Of a DNA stretch of 64,000 bases, positions 1 to 8,671 are shown in pieces (the stretch's first letter is position 1; each line of letters starts with the position of its first letter). The notes below the pieces were generated by a model that was not told where the DNA came from, made no database searches, and worked only from the letters and a program-made list of their open reading frames with translations. Source of the stretch: Nitzschia sp. pyKryTriq1 (Eukaryota > Bacillariophyta > Bacillariophyceae > Bacillariales > Bacillariaceae). Both the position numbers and the translations under genes were made by a program. The stretch lies in NCBI GenBank assembly GCA_956465555.1, contig OY101118.1:310001-374000 (forward strand), in the 5' to 3' direction.

Positions 1-96
1 CAACCACAACCACAACCACAACCATTTCAACTCAACTCAACTCAACTCAACTCAACTCAACTCACAACACAACACAACACAACACAACACAACACA
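1..96. repeat. Pentamer/hexamer microsatellites before the first gene
   Basis: Three successive short tandem arrays are visible: CAACCA-type units at the very start, about seven CTCAA units, then about seven CAACA units running up to the ATG at 97. They probably form the 5' leader or proximal promoter of the first gene. Confidence 0.85.
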
Positions 97-783
97 ATGA
101 TGATCAAATTCTGGAAGCGAAAACAACAGCAACAGGAACGAAGCTTGAAACGAGATTCGTCGTCGACAGCAGTGACAGCCACCGAAGGCCAGGCGTCTTT
201 TTCTAGTGATGACATCAACAATACCTGGCCGCTTCATCGAGATGCAGCAGGAGTACGACTAGATGAATCACAAAAAACCACAAGAGCCACCGGTGGTGGC
301 GAGCCCCAGGATCAAGAGGAATCCTCCTCCTCTGTCGACCAAGACTACTACCATGATGCTGCTGCTGCTGCTGCTGCTGCTACACCAACCACCACAAATC
401 AGAGCCCCAAACGATCGTTGCCGCTACGCTGGCTCGGGCCAGCACGAGAAATGTCCACCTCGTCGGTATCCGTGTTGACCAATGGTAGTGCCGCTAACAC
501 CACCACATGTACCAATCATCATCTGTCCACGCGAGAAGTCTTGGAGGCGTCTCGGAGAGAACGGGAGGAGAGCATTGCGAAAGGATTAGCGGTTCTACAA
601 GGAATGGAGCAACACGCCAAGCAAGCTTGGAGGAAGCGAATGGGAGAGGACAATATGTGCTGTTGTGATGGTTCGGTGGATGAGTCCCTGATGAAAACTA
701 CTTCTGAAAAAGGAACGAAGCCGCGACCTGGAATCACACTCAGTGCACGAAGTTGCCCAAAAATGTCATCCAATGCTCCGTAG
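97..783 (+). CDS. Low-complexity hypothetical protein
   Basis: A 228-residue open frame starting at the first ATG after the microsatellite leader. I do not recognise a family. The N-terminus is basic and Gln-rich (FWKRKQQQQ), the middle has an Ala run and many Ser/Thr/Asn, and residues about 148-187 form a charged, probably helical segment (STREVLEASRREREES, then KQAWRKRMGED). No signal peptide or membrane span is seen. The Ala and Gln runs come from trinucleotide repeats in the DNA, so much of the frame could be weakly constrained. It is called because the ATG lies directly after the leader and the helical segment looks like real protein; it may be a rapidly evolving regulatory protein. Confidence 0.45.
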   Translation: MMIKFWKRKQQQQERSLKRDSSSTAVTATEGQASFSSDDINNTWPLHRDAAGVRLDESQKTTRATGGGEPQDQEESSSSVDQDYYHDAAAAAAAATPTTTNQSPKRSLPLRWLGPAREMSTSSVSVLTNGSAANTTTCTNHHLSTREVLEASRREREESIAKGLAVLQGMEQHAKQAWRKRMGEDNMCCCDGSVDESLMKTTSEKGTKPRPGITLSARSCPKMSSNAP

Positions 784-1547
784 GCGGACGGAAGTGTTGT
801 TGCAATGATAACCATCACTGGTATCCCTGCTAGCTGCTATACTATAGACCTGCGATTCTGCTGTGAAGTAGCTTGGACAAAACTAAGGAGCTTGTTGTTT
901 ACGGAACTACACTATCCATACTACTACTATACCGCCCGTCTCCTGAAGAACCTTTTAAGCTGCACTGGCTGGCATTCATACTACTACTAGCACATGGGAG
1001 TAGTTCCTTTTTGCTATAACAGGAGCCATAGTCACTACCTTCTGCCGGTAGACGTCTTCTAGTAGTACAGAAGGAAAACTAAACTATCTCTAGACTACTA
1101 CCCCAACAAATACTACAAAAGCTTGATAGGCTATCGATCTCGATCTCGATCGATCTCAGACAGTGATGTGAATGAAGAATGAATCATCATCTACGAATAC
1201 TGCCTGTAGTCTACAAAGACAAAAGTGGTATACAGAGTACTCAGTACAAGTGCGAATGCACACTACTACCCGTACACACTCATTGCAAGCAACGAGCCAT
1301 CATTTCGCTCGTCTATCTCTACTCTATCTCTAGTGGCGATAGGTTCAAGATCGAGTACAACCAGTAGCACCTAGTAGAGAGAGAAGAGGAGTCGTCAAGG
1401 TCAGCCTGATGCATCATATAGATAGATGACGGTCACAGTCTAGAGTCTCTGGCGAATATTTTCGAAAGTTGCGAAAAATCGTCATCAATGCCGCCTACGA
1501 GAATAATGCAGAAACCCATCATTAGGTAATGATAAGAAATCCAGGTC
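784..1547. other. Intergenic, no gene seen
   Basis: AT-rich sequence dominated by TACTAC, TAGTAG and ATCGATCTCGATC-like words. Open frames here are short and compositionally non-coding. Confidence 0.6.
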
Positions 1548-1838
1548 TTGGAAGCGAGAACTTCTCGTCCTCGCCCGCGCGCGGGGGGGGGGGGGGGGGG
1601 CATCCGTTACAACGCAAGGTTGGAACAAGAAGACAGCAACTGCAAAGCAATGATCGTCATCGAGCACTTCATTCAAGCCTCCGATCCGATGTGTCCCTTA
1701 GCGCACGAGCACTTGTACATCACGTGGAATGAAAAGCTCTTCGAAGCCATGTACCAGGCCTTGCTCGAACAACAGAAAGAACAAGTATCAGGATCACCAT
1801 CATCAAATGCTATAACAACGCTCATTATAGCCTTTTGA
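1548..1838 (+). pseudogene. Relic of a cyclic-nucleotide phosphodiesterase catalytic domain
   Basis: The open frame has no usable ATG and begins beside an 18-G run. From about 1620 to 1780 its translation carries the block KAMIVIEHFIQASD, then HLYITWNEKLFEAMYQALL. I recognise this as the PDEase catalytic region found in stramenopile cyclase/PDE proteins, where the usual form is close to IVIEHLIQASDVAHTMQHW followed by HIYRKWNERLFEE. The stretch after the conserved SD is scrambled, so the metal-site His is lost. Nothing of the rest of a PDE or of a cyclase domain is recognisable on either side. It is best read as a decayed fragment, not a functional enzyme. What is seen is the similarity block; the family assignment is from memory of the motif. 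Confidence 0.6.
1583..1600. repeat. 18-base G homopolymer
   Basis: An uninterrupted run of 18 G follows a CGCGCG stretch. It lies in the phosphodiesterase relic and could form a G-quadruplex; its exact length is prone to sequencing error. Confidence 0.9.
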
Positions 1839-1898
1839 CGATGTTCCTGTGACGCCCTTCATGAAATAGTGTAGTTGCAACACTCACTCAATCACTCA

Positions 1899-2765
1899 CT
1901 AGTTCTCTCCTGGAATCAATCCCCTTGTGAGTGATCGGATTTCTGCTTGCAAGTTTTGTTTGGCTCGTGTCTCGAGCATTCTATGAAAGATGTCACTGAG
2001 AAATATCTGTCGACTTGGATCGCAAAACCCCTTCAGGATTTCGGCTCGTTTCTCGCAGTAAACATCCCTTGGAACATGGGCATACTCCTTTCGAATCAAT
2101 GCCGAATAGGCCATGTATGCCTCTGGTTCTTTCCCCAACACGGCCATATCGATATCCAAAAAGTATTTCTGTAGATGAAACCGAAATTCAGCATCACTTT
2201 TGGTGACATCATCGTCCACTTCAATAACTTGATGTTTTTCCGTCGCCAAAATCAAAAGGTTCACCGCCTTGCGAATTGGTTCGTCCATGTTGATATTACT
2301 TGATGACAGTGCCTCGTCACAAAATTCTTGAAAGAGTTGTGCACTTTGAACCTCATTTTGAGTACCCTTGGGGTCGTAAATGGCATCATGAAAAAATGTG
2401 GCTAGACGCAAAATCCTTCCCGCATCAGAATTTTGTGTGATGATAGGGATATTGGATTCCTCCAAGGCCTGCACATATTCGAGCATCTCTCGGAGGTGGA
2501 CGACCGTATGATAGTGTCGAGTCGTTTCCGTGTGAAGTGCCCATAGTCGTTCCATCCAGTGATTGATAACAATAATGGCACTGGAAGTGTCACTGTCGCC
2601 GCCCACCGCGATCCACCATTGGCGTTTCCACCACGACGCATCATCATCATCATCATCATCATCACAACCACCACCCTCGCTGCTGCTTGTTTTCGTAGGA
2701 ACCTCAAACGATCGGTTCGCCCCAATCCGACGAGCGGCCTCTTCTAATACTGTTGTTGTGTTCAT
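1899..2765 (-). CDS. Predicted HD-superfamily metal-dependent phosphohydrolase
   Basis: A 288-residue protein. The ATG at 2765 is preferred over in-frame codons further upstream because the recognised domain begins well inside and this is the nearest methionine before it. Residues 84-90 (HYHTVVH) and 124-131 (FFHDAIYD) are the two metal-binding motifs of the HD fold, in the arrangement RxYHxxxH...HDxxYD typical of the bacterial and eukaryotic family often annotated as predicted HD phosphohydrolase (COG4339-like). Conserved downstream helices include LLILATEKH and FLDIDMAVLG. Substrate is unknown for this family. A run of eight Asp at about 35-42, encoded by an ATC/CAT repeat, is a lineage-specific insertion. 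It is probably soluble; no targeting signal is seen. Confidence 0.85.
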   Translation of the reverse strand: MNTTTVLEEAARRIGANRSFEVPTKTSSSEGGGCDDDDDDDDASWWKRQWWIAVGGDSDTSSAIIVINHWMERLWALHTETTRHYHTVVHLREMLEYVQALEESNIPIITQNSDAGRILRLATFFHDAIYDPKGTQNEVQSAQLFQEFCDEALSSSNINMDEPIRKAVNLLILATEKHQVIEVDDDVTKSDAEFRFHLQKYFLDIDMAVLGKEPEAYMAYSALIRKEYAHVPRDVYCEKRAEILKGFCDPSRQIFLSDIFHRMLETRAKQNLQAEIRSLTRGLIPGEN

Positions 2766-3531
2766 CTGAATGATAGACAAATGATTTGAAATACAACTAT
2801 GAGCATGGTATTCTACTATGATGATGGTCATTGGTCTTCATCGCGATCATTGCATCGAAATAAAGTCGAAAGGTCGAAAAGATCTTGAACGTCTGTACTT
2901 CTTCACAAGAAGAGTCGATCGAATCATCATCATATTATCATCTTCGCTTACCTTACAAGTACCTGGTACTACTGTGGAGCGTACCCAGGTACGCAGTAGT
3001 ACCGACCGGTACCTGTGATACGCGCGGGCGGGTAGCTTACGCACCAGAGAACCATACCACTAACTACAGTACTACTTTAGCTTGCTTCCACAAAGAATAA
3101 TGACGTCATAAATCGGAACCCCAAAGAACACAACGAACAACGTATGCGTCGTCTGGTCAACAACATCTGTCGCACTCATACCGGCACACCCGTAGAGCCA
3201 GTAGAGGGCCCTACCGTACTACTCGTACGCTGCTGTGGATGCTGTTGGCGAGAGAAGCGGCGGCCGGCTGGCGCGTCCACCCATCACCAAACGCGATGCA
3301 TCACGCATTTCGCATCACGACCAACCAACCCAAAAACTGTCATTCTTCAATCTTCAATCTTGCAAACACGCCAAATTCCACGGCAAAACGACGAACGCCA
3401 AAAACACACACACGGCGATAGGACCATCACTTGTATCGTGCCATAAAAATCCCAACCTTCCTTACATCAACACCATCTCTAGTACGTACCATACCTGGTA
3501 CTCTATCTGTTTTATTGACAGCATCAACACC
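2766..3531. other. Divergent intergenic region between HD gene and small-protein array
   Basis: No convincing gene. It holds GTAC-rich palindromes near 2955-3015 (including ACCGGTACC), a perfect TGACGTCA element at 3101, and the probable leader of the small gene at 3532. It likely contains both promoters. Confidence 0.55.
3101..3108. promoter_or_regulatory. CRE-type bZIP site TGACGTCA
   Basis: A perfect palindromic TGACGTCA (ATGACGTCAT with flanks) lies between the divergent HD-phosphohydrolase gene and the first gene of the small-protein array. Such sites bind bZIP factors, and related TGACGT motifs act as CO2/cAMP-responsive elements in diatoms. Its use here is inference. Confidence 0.35.
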
Positions 3532-3747
3532 ATGCCAGCTCCATCTACCTCAAATCAAGCCTACACCACTTGCATGATCGGTTCCTTGATCCTTCCCGCT
3601 TCAGACCTACAAGAGCTCTCGAACATTCGACCGGAGGTCACCTTTAGCAAAAAGCGGCGAACGACTCGCATTGGAGACTTCCTTCCCGACAATCCAGAAG
3701 ACCCCAAGGCTCATCCCTACCATGTGAGCCGCAAGGGAACTAAATAA
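3532..3747 (+). CDS. Small-protein array member 1 (GSLxLPxSDLQEL family)
   Basis: A 71-residue protein, first of four related small genes in the same orientation. It carries the N-terminal module of the family: Cys followed by MIGSLILPASDLQEL at about 14-29, then EVTFSKKRRTTRIGDFLPDN and a DPKAHPYH tail. Member 2 is almost superimposable over this region but goes on for about 60 further residues. Here the frame ends soon after HPYH, so this copy lacks the C-terminal module (basic LRRRxT... PP... W) present in members 2-4. The sequence at the divergence point, CATGTGAGC, resembles a splice donor, so an undetected downstream exon is possible, but I found no matching exon. No known domain; function unknown. 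Upstream in-frame codons are ignored because the conserved block starts soon after this ATG. Confidence 0.65.
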   Translation: MPAPSTSNQAYTTCMIGSLILPASDLQELSNIRPEVTFSKKRRTTRIGDFLPDNPEDPKAHPYHVSRKGTK

Positions 3748-4508
3748 ACAAACAAACAAACAAAAGGAGGAGGCAGCTACAGTATGTCGTGGTGCCGGTA
3801 CTGATACAGTCATTGCGCAGATGACATCATGCAGGTGGCGGACTGTGACCTTTATGATGGCGTCCGCCCACGAACGATGACCCACAAGCATGCTGTACTG
3901 TACTGTCACGACGACGACGACGACGATTTATCCATGTGAACAATATTAATTTTGCGACGGCCTGCCTGCCTGCCTGCCTTTTGCTACTGTATGATGGTAG
4001 TCAGTGCAGTGCAGTCTGTCGAATAATGTAAAAGTAGTAGTGCAGATTGTCGTTTGTTGATTTACAAAACCTGTTTTAGGCTGGCTTGCTGCTTTGATCA
4101 CCAAGCAACAGCATCGTAGTTTAGCATTCTAATAGGAGTATCTCTAGTCGTATTGGAATGCATGAATGCCGAATTGCGTATCCGACGAATGTGAGGAGCA
4201 GAGTGAGGAGTCGACAGAGTCAGTCATACAGCGATCCAAACTAATACTGAAAGCGCGACAACCACACACAAAGACCGATTTTAGGATGAGAACACTCTCT
4301 ATTCGTACAGTACCAGTACCGCACAGCAATGAACGGACGACAGAACCCTATTACCTGCCTGTGCGGTTGACACCTCCAGCCGGATCCATCCATGGCATGT
4401 ATGCACGTCCATAGTAATAACAAAGCGTCCGCCGCAATAACCATCCATCTTTGAGAATACGAGCCACATCCCCAACAACAAGGGTTAGTGATGCAAATCC
4501 TGGATATC
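3748..4508. other. Intergenic between array members 1 and 2
   Basis: No gene supported. It contains AAAC and CTGC tandem short repeats (near 3745-3765 and 3965-3980) and a GAC trinucleotide run near 3908. No missing C-terminal exon of member 1 was found. Confidence 0.5.
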
Positions 4509-4883
4509 ATGGCAAGTAATAGTAGGAAGGAAGGAGCAGGAGAACTGCGAGAATGTGTGGGTTCATTGTTGCTTCCCGTTTCGGATCTACAAGAACTCTC
4601 CAATATTCAACAAAACCCCGAAGTGACCTTGAAGAAACGAAGAACTACGGCTCGCATTGGAGAATTCTTGCCCGATAATGTGGATGATCCCAAAAGTCAT
4701 CCCTATCATAATCGTGCTGTTGTTCAGCAGCAGCAGCAGCAGGAAGAGCAGGAGGGAGCATCAGGTCCTCGTCTTGCGGAGGATGACTCCTCGTCTTTGA
4801 TTGTCAAATTCCAAAGGAGATTCACTACGGAAATGCAGAAGCCTCCTCCAGATGATGCAGAAGCAGACTATTGGAATGACTAA
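4509..4883 (+). CDS. Small-protein array member 2 (complete two-module form)
   Basis: A 124-residue protein, the fullest member of the family. The ATG at 4509 has A at -3 and G at +4; another ATG at 4491 would add six residues. N-terminal module: CVGSLLLPVSDLQELSN, then NPEVTLKKRRTTARIGEFL and a DDPKSHPYH segment nearly identical to member 1. A Gln-rich linker (CAG repeat) follows. The C-terminal module is IVKFQRRFTTEMQKPPP followed by acidic residues and YWND at the very end. Members 3 and 4 share that C-terminal module. No signal peptide, membrane span or known domain. The KKRRTT segment is a possible phosphorylation or docking site. It appears to be a diatom-specific family; function unknown. 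Confidence 0.7.
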   Translation: MASNSRKEGAGELRECVGSLLLPVSDLQELSNIQQNPEVTLKKRRTTARIGEFLPDNVDDPKSHPYHNRAVVQQQQQQEEQEGASGPRLAEDDSSSLIVKFQRRFTTEMQKPPPDDAEADYWND

Positions 4884-5576
4884 TGACTGGTAAAGTATCA
4901 TGAGTGGAAAGAAAGAATGAATGCCATCCCCATTTTTATATCCTTTCATTCCGACGACGCCCATTCCTCCTCCTGTTGAGCAGATAGAGCCCTGCAACCA
5001 CGAATTTACACCAGCAGATATTGCTCGACACACTGGTGCTATCGCTACTTAGCTCCAGAGTAGTGTACGATACATCTCTCTCGATATACATATAGATATA
5101 TAGATATTCTGCTCCCCCGCTCTAGTAGAAGAATCTAGCTCTCCCTCTCTCTGGGATAGAGTACGAATTCTACCGCTGACAGAAATAACAATAATGGAGT
5201 CGACGGAGTCCGTCCCCGGAGATTCCGCGGAATACATAGTACTGTAATAAGATCCAACCCGAAGCCTGCTGCTCTCGAGATGGAAAAAGGTCGATGGCAC
5301 GACAGAACCAGCAATAGGTACGTGCCAAGATGCTGCTATTATTACTGTATGGGATTGTATCATGGGCTCTGTCTTGAGAACCCGAACCATCATCATCATC
5401 ATCGTCATCATCATCGATCGAGCGCCTCACGCCTCACATTCCGGTGTTCTCCATTCTCAGAATCATCATCTCGAAAAGGACAAGAGGACCGTATCCAAAG
5501 AAAAAGCACTTCATTGCGGCATTACATGACATACAGTAGTTGTTGAACCATCGCCATCAGCACCGCCATCAGCATC
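4884..5576. other. Intergenic between array members 2 and 3
   Basis: No gene seen. It contains an ATATAGATAT-rich stretch near 5085-5110 and a CAT/CAC trinucleotide repeat near 5390-5416. Confidence 0.5.
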
Positions 5577-5831
5577 ATGACAGATCAGTACTTTTTTGCC
5601 ATCCGAAACATGCAGCCCACCCCCACTTCCCCCAAACCAAAAGACGAGAAGAGCAGTAGTGGCAAGCCCGTCGTCGAAGAGGAGCATCATCCCAAGCTGC
5701 CCGTGGACCAGGCAGAGGCCGCCGATAATAGTCCCACTGTCATAGCAACCCTTCGAAAGCGGCTCACTAAAGGACTCCAAAGTCCGCCTGGATATGAAGA
5801 AGAAGAGGCAGGTTTCTGGCTCGACGATTAA
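5577..5831 (+). CDS. Small-protein array member 3 (C-terminal module only)
   Basis: An 84-residue protein between members 2 and 4. The N-terminal GSLxLPxSDLQEL module is missing; the first 55 residues are Pro/Lys/Glu-rich. The last 30 residues keep the family's C-terminal module: IATLRKRLTKGLQSPPG, an acidic run EEEEA, and FWLDD at the end, matching FQRRFTTEMQKPPP...YWND of member 2 and LRRRITEELAKPPP...LWWT of member 4. With member 1 it shows that the two modules can exist separately. It is cytosolic or nuclear by lack of targeting features. Function unknown. The start is the first ATG of the frame with A at -3. Confidence 0.6.
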   Translation: MTDQYFFAIRNMQPTPTSPKPKDEKSSSGKPVVEEEHHPKLPVDQAEAADNSPTVIATLRKRLTKGLQSPPGYEEEEAGFWLDD

Positions 5832-6537
5832 TGGTCCTCTCTAGACCTACCGGTAGTAGAGTGCAGGTGGAGGAGAGAGCAGTGGAGTACCGACATGCCT
5901 CAGATCAAGAAAAAAATCGTCCCGAAGTTCCTCAATATAGTATTGAAGTAGAGAGAATTCAATAGATAGTAGCATTTCACGCCAAGTCAGCATCAAAATC
6001 ATCGCAAAAGGACATCATCATACGCATAGTTCGTCCTTTGGTACCGGTAGGAAATAGGATAGGAATCAAATACCGCAATTTGAATGAACTAAGGGCGCGA
6101 ATGTAGGGAGTGCTGCGGCGAGTGCATACGTGCCCGCCTCGGCATCATTCTAAAATCCGCTGGGCGTTTCGCGACGAAACAGATTTTTCTTGCAATGCAA
6201 GCACATCATGAAAAGAAGCTTCCTCTCAACGTGTCTGAACATTTCATTTAGGATGGCATACAGTACCACAGGTCAAGAAGTTCAAGACCAGTCCGCGAGC
6301 TTCAAGAACCTCTCCCGATCCTTTCGTCGTTTGTCTTGATTTGGTCAACTCCTTTTGGACAAGGCCGGGTGCTTGCTGAATGGTTTGTTCTAGAAGCATG
6401 ACACATGACGTTCCCAACGAAGAGTCCACAACATATCGCTTTAGTGATTGTATCTTGCTTCTTTTTGCTCGACGGTAGACGCTTTCCAAACTCCTAGAGG
6501 CCTCCTACCGGTATTCATCATCCACTCAAGTTCAAGA
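5832..6537. other. Intergenic, no firm gene
   Basis: Contains TACCGGTA palindromes near 5849, 6044 and 6507. An 81-codon minus-strand frame at 6244-6489 lacks an ATG and was not accepted. Confidence 0.5.
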
Positions 6538-6774
6538 ATGAAGATCTTAGGTTTCTTTTCCGCTATTTCCTCGCTATCTTTCTTGTCGACCTCTCTTGTG
6601 GTGCTTGCGACCCAGCCAGAAAACGAGACCACCATTACCGCAGCACGTACCTTTTCGTCCCTTCTCCCACGATACGATGACGACACCACGTCACAACCCC
6701 CGTTTCGGCTTTTCCCAGCCCGTATTACTCCCGACCCGCGTGTATGTTCTTTGTTTGAAGGTAGAGAGTGGTGA
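6538..6774 (+). CDS. Possible small secreted protein
   Basis: A 78-residue frame starting at an internal ATG with a typical hydrophobic leader: MKILGFFSAISSLSFLSTSL and VVLATQP, then a polar segment with an N-glycosylation sequon (NET) and an acidic patch YDDDTT. The leader suggests entry to the ER, with possible cleavage near VLA-TQP. There is no family I recognise. The frame sits between members 3 and 4 of the small-protein array but shares nothing with them. A longer minus-strand frame overlaps it, and no homology separates the two, so this call rests only on the leader. It may be a short secreted peptide or a first exon. Confidence 0.3.
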   Translation: MKILGFFSAISSLSFLSTSLVVLATQPENETTITAARTFSSLLPRYDDDTTSQPPFRLFPARITPDPRVCSLFEGREW

Positions 6775-7333
6775 AGCTTCTTCTGTATAAATGTCATACA
6801 GCCAGTGGCCAAATCACAACGAGGAAAAATAGAAAGTATCCGCAAGAAAGCAGCAGTAGATGCGATGAGCGCCGTCATCGTCGTTTCGTCGTTTTTATTA
6901 GCTTGTCGTCTTTAACGTCTGTCGTGCGCTCCAATTCAATAAGTCAGTCAAGTCAGTCGACCAAAGCGAAAATCAAAAGAAGAACTCGATCGTCCAAAAC
7001 GCGAACCGTAACCTCAAGATCTGGATCAGAAATCAGAACACTTGGCTGGAACATGATAGGATAAGATTGCTATCTACTAGTAGTACAAGAAGTGCAGTAC
7101 GAACGAAGGAAAAAATTGGATATCCGAGCGGGTGTCATCTTTTGACGCATGCATCTCAAAGCGAAGCGAAAGGATGATTCTTGTTCTTCCCGACGACGGC
7201 CGCCACAGGAGCACCAGAAATCCTCTCCTTTCCAAAGGATCAAAACTCCAAACACCAGAACATCGATAAGCAAACAAAGAATAAACAACCACACCACCAC
7301 CAAGAACTAACAACGGTTATTACATAGATTACC
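6775..7333. other. Intergenic upstream of array member 4
   Basis: No gene recognised. The last 50 bases before 7334 are AC-rich leader-like sequence (CAACCACACCACCACC). Confidence 0.5.
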
Positions 7334-7645
7334 ATGACGAAAGTAAATGATGACCACAAAGAAGTCGAATGCGTCGGCTCTTTGATCCTCCCCGCGTCCG
7401 ATTTGCAAGAACTCGAAGAGCCCAAGTCTCCCGAAGTCGGGGAAGTCAAGCTGCAGAAACGACGAACTGCCGTCGGCACCATAATGGTCCCACAGACCGA
7501 CTTGGAGACTCATTCTCGTGAAGAGAGTGGCAGCGGTGACGAGAAGAAAGAGCCCGTCATGTTGAAACTTCGACGACGAATCACCGAAGAACTGGCCAAG
7601 CCTCCGCCGCCGGAAGATGAGCGACCCGACTTATGGTGGACCTAG
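7334..7645 (+). CDS. Small-protein array member 4 (complete two-module form)
   Basis: A 103-residue protein with both modules. N-terminal: ECVGSLILPASDLQELEE at about 14-31, followed by EVKLQKRRTAVGTI; the FLPDN/HPYH segment of members 1 and 2 is replaced by unrelated sequence. C-terminal: MLKLRRRITEELAKPPPP, acidic residues, then DLWWT at the end. The invariant parts across the four copies are therefore Cys-x-GSL-x-LP-x-SDLQEL, the K-(K/R)-RRT block, and the basic helix with PP...W tail. Same orientation as the other three, 1.5 kb downstream of member 3. Function unknown; the short conserved blocks in otherwise loose sequence look like protein-binding linear motifs (inference). Confidence 0.7.
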   Translation: MTKVNDDHKEVECVGSLILPASDLQELEEPKSPEVGEVKLQKRRTAVGTIMVPQTDLETHSREESGSGDEKKEPVMLKLRRRITEELAKPPPPEDERPDLWWT

Positions 7646-8671
7646 AGACACGAAAGACGGAGGGAGTATTCCATATGATCGGAATCAAGACTATACCATT
7701 ACCCTACCACCCATGTTTTCACTTTGAACGAAACTCCTACTCGAGAAAAACTTTCACACACCGACAGCAACAGCAGGCCCAGCACCATCAGCAGCAGAAC
7801 AAACTACTGGTACTAGCAAGAAGTACTACGCGCACTATTGAAATGGACGTTGAGAATAATTCTTCTTCTTTGTCCATATAACATTATATACTCTCTAATG
7901 GACACGCCTTTTCCGTTATATTCTACTAGAGAAGAAAAAAAGCTAGAATAGAGCTCTCTACTACTCGTAATAGAGTACCGGTAGCCAACTCGACAACAGG
8001 CGGAGTGGGTCTCATGTGCTCCGCTTCCCTCGGCTCCGCCCATCGACCATTCTACGAGTACGACTGCATACCGGTAGTACAGTGATACGTAATACAGTCT
8101 ACTGTAGGTAGTAGAGTACTCTATTAGTACTTCTACCTACGCTACTATTACACCGACCATATGGCGACAAAACGGAACGGAGGAGCATTTTCTTCCTGCC
8201 TCTCCACTAACTTTGCCCAAGTTTGAATGAATGATAAAAAAGAATTATAACATATCATAGCTACTTCTGATGTCTATTGTTCGGGACTTTTCCATATCTT
8301 CGTAGAAACGAACGACGACTGACGACTCCTCACTCCGTCACCTGGTAGAAAGACAGACGCTCAAAAAGTACCGGCGTATTTTTAGAACAATGAAAATGCG
8401 AACCCCTCGTCTCCCTTATTATTTCCGCTACTATTACACTCATACTACCACGTACTGCACCAGTACAGTACCGTACTCGTACGTGTACGAGATGAGGAAG
8501 CCGAACCATCAATTTGCCGGTCGCCGGGTTGTGGAAAATATCGAAGCTTGCTGTCACTTCACAAAAATCCAATCCCTTTCCTCTTCGTCCGCCGACCACT
8601 GCACTCATATAATACAAGACCCGACACCCCTACTATTACACCCAGTTCAACAAAAAAACAACGCTGCAAAG
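7646..8671. other. Intergenic with the leader of the transporter gene
   Basis: No separate gene. It holds TACCGGTA sites near 7976 and 8069 and many TACTAC/TAGTAG words. The transporter frame stays open back to 8390, but the family's N-terminus begins at 8672, so this upstream part is probably untranslated leader. Confidence 0.55.

Noticed and set aside
6244-6489. 81-codon minus-strand frame
   Set aside because: No ATG at its start and no recognisable conserved feature.
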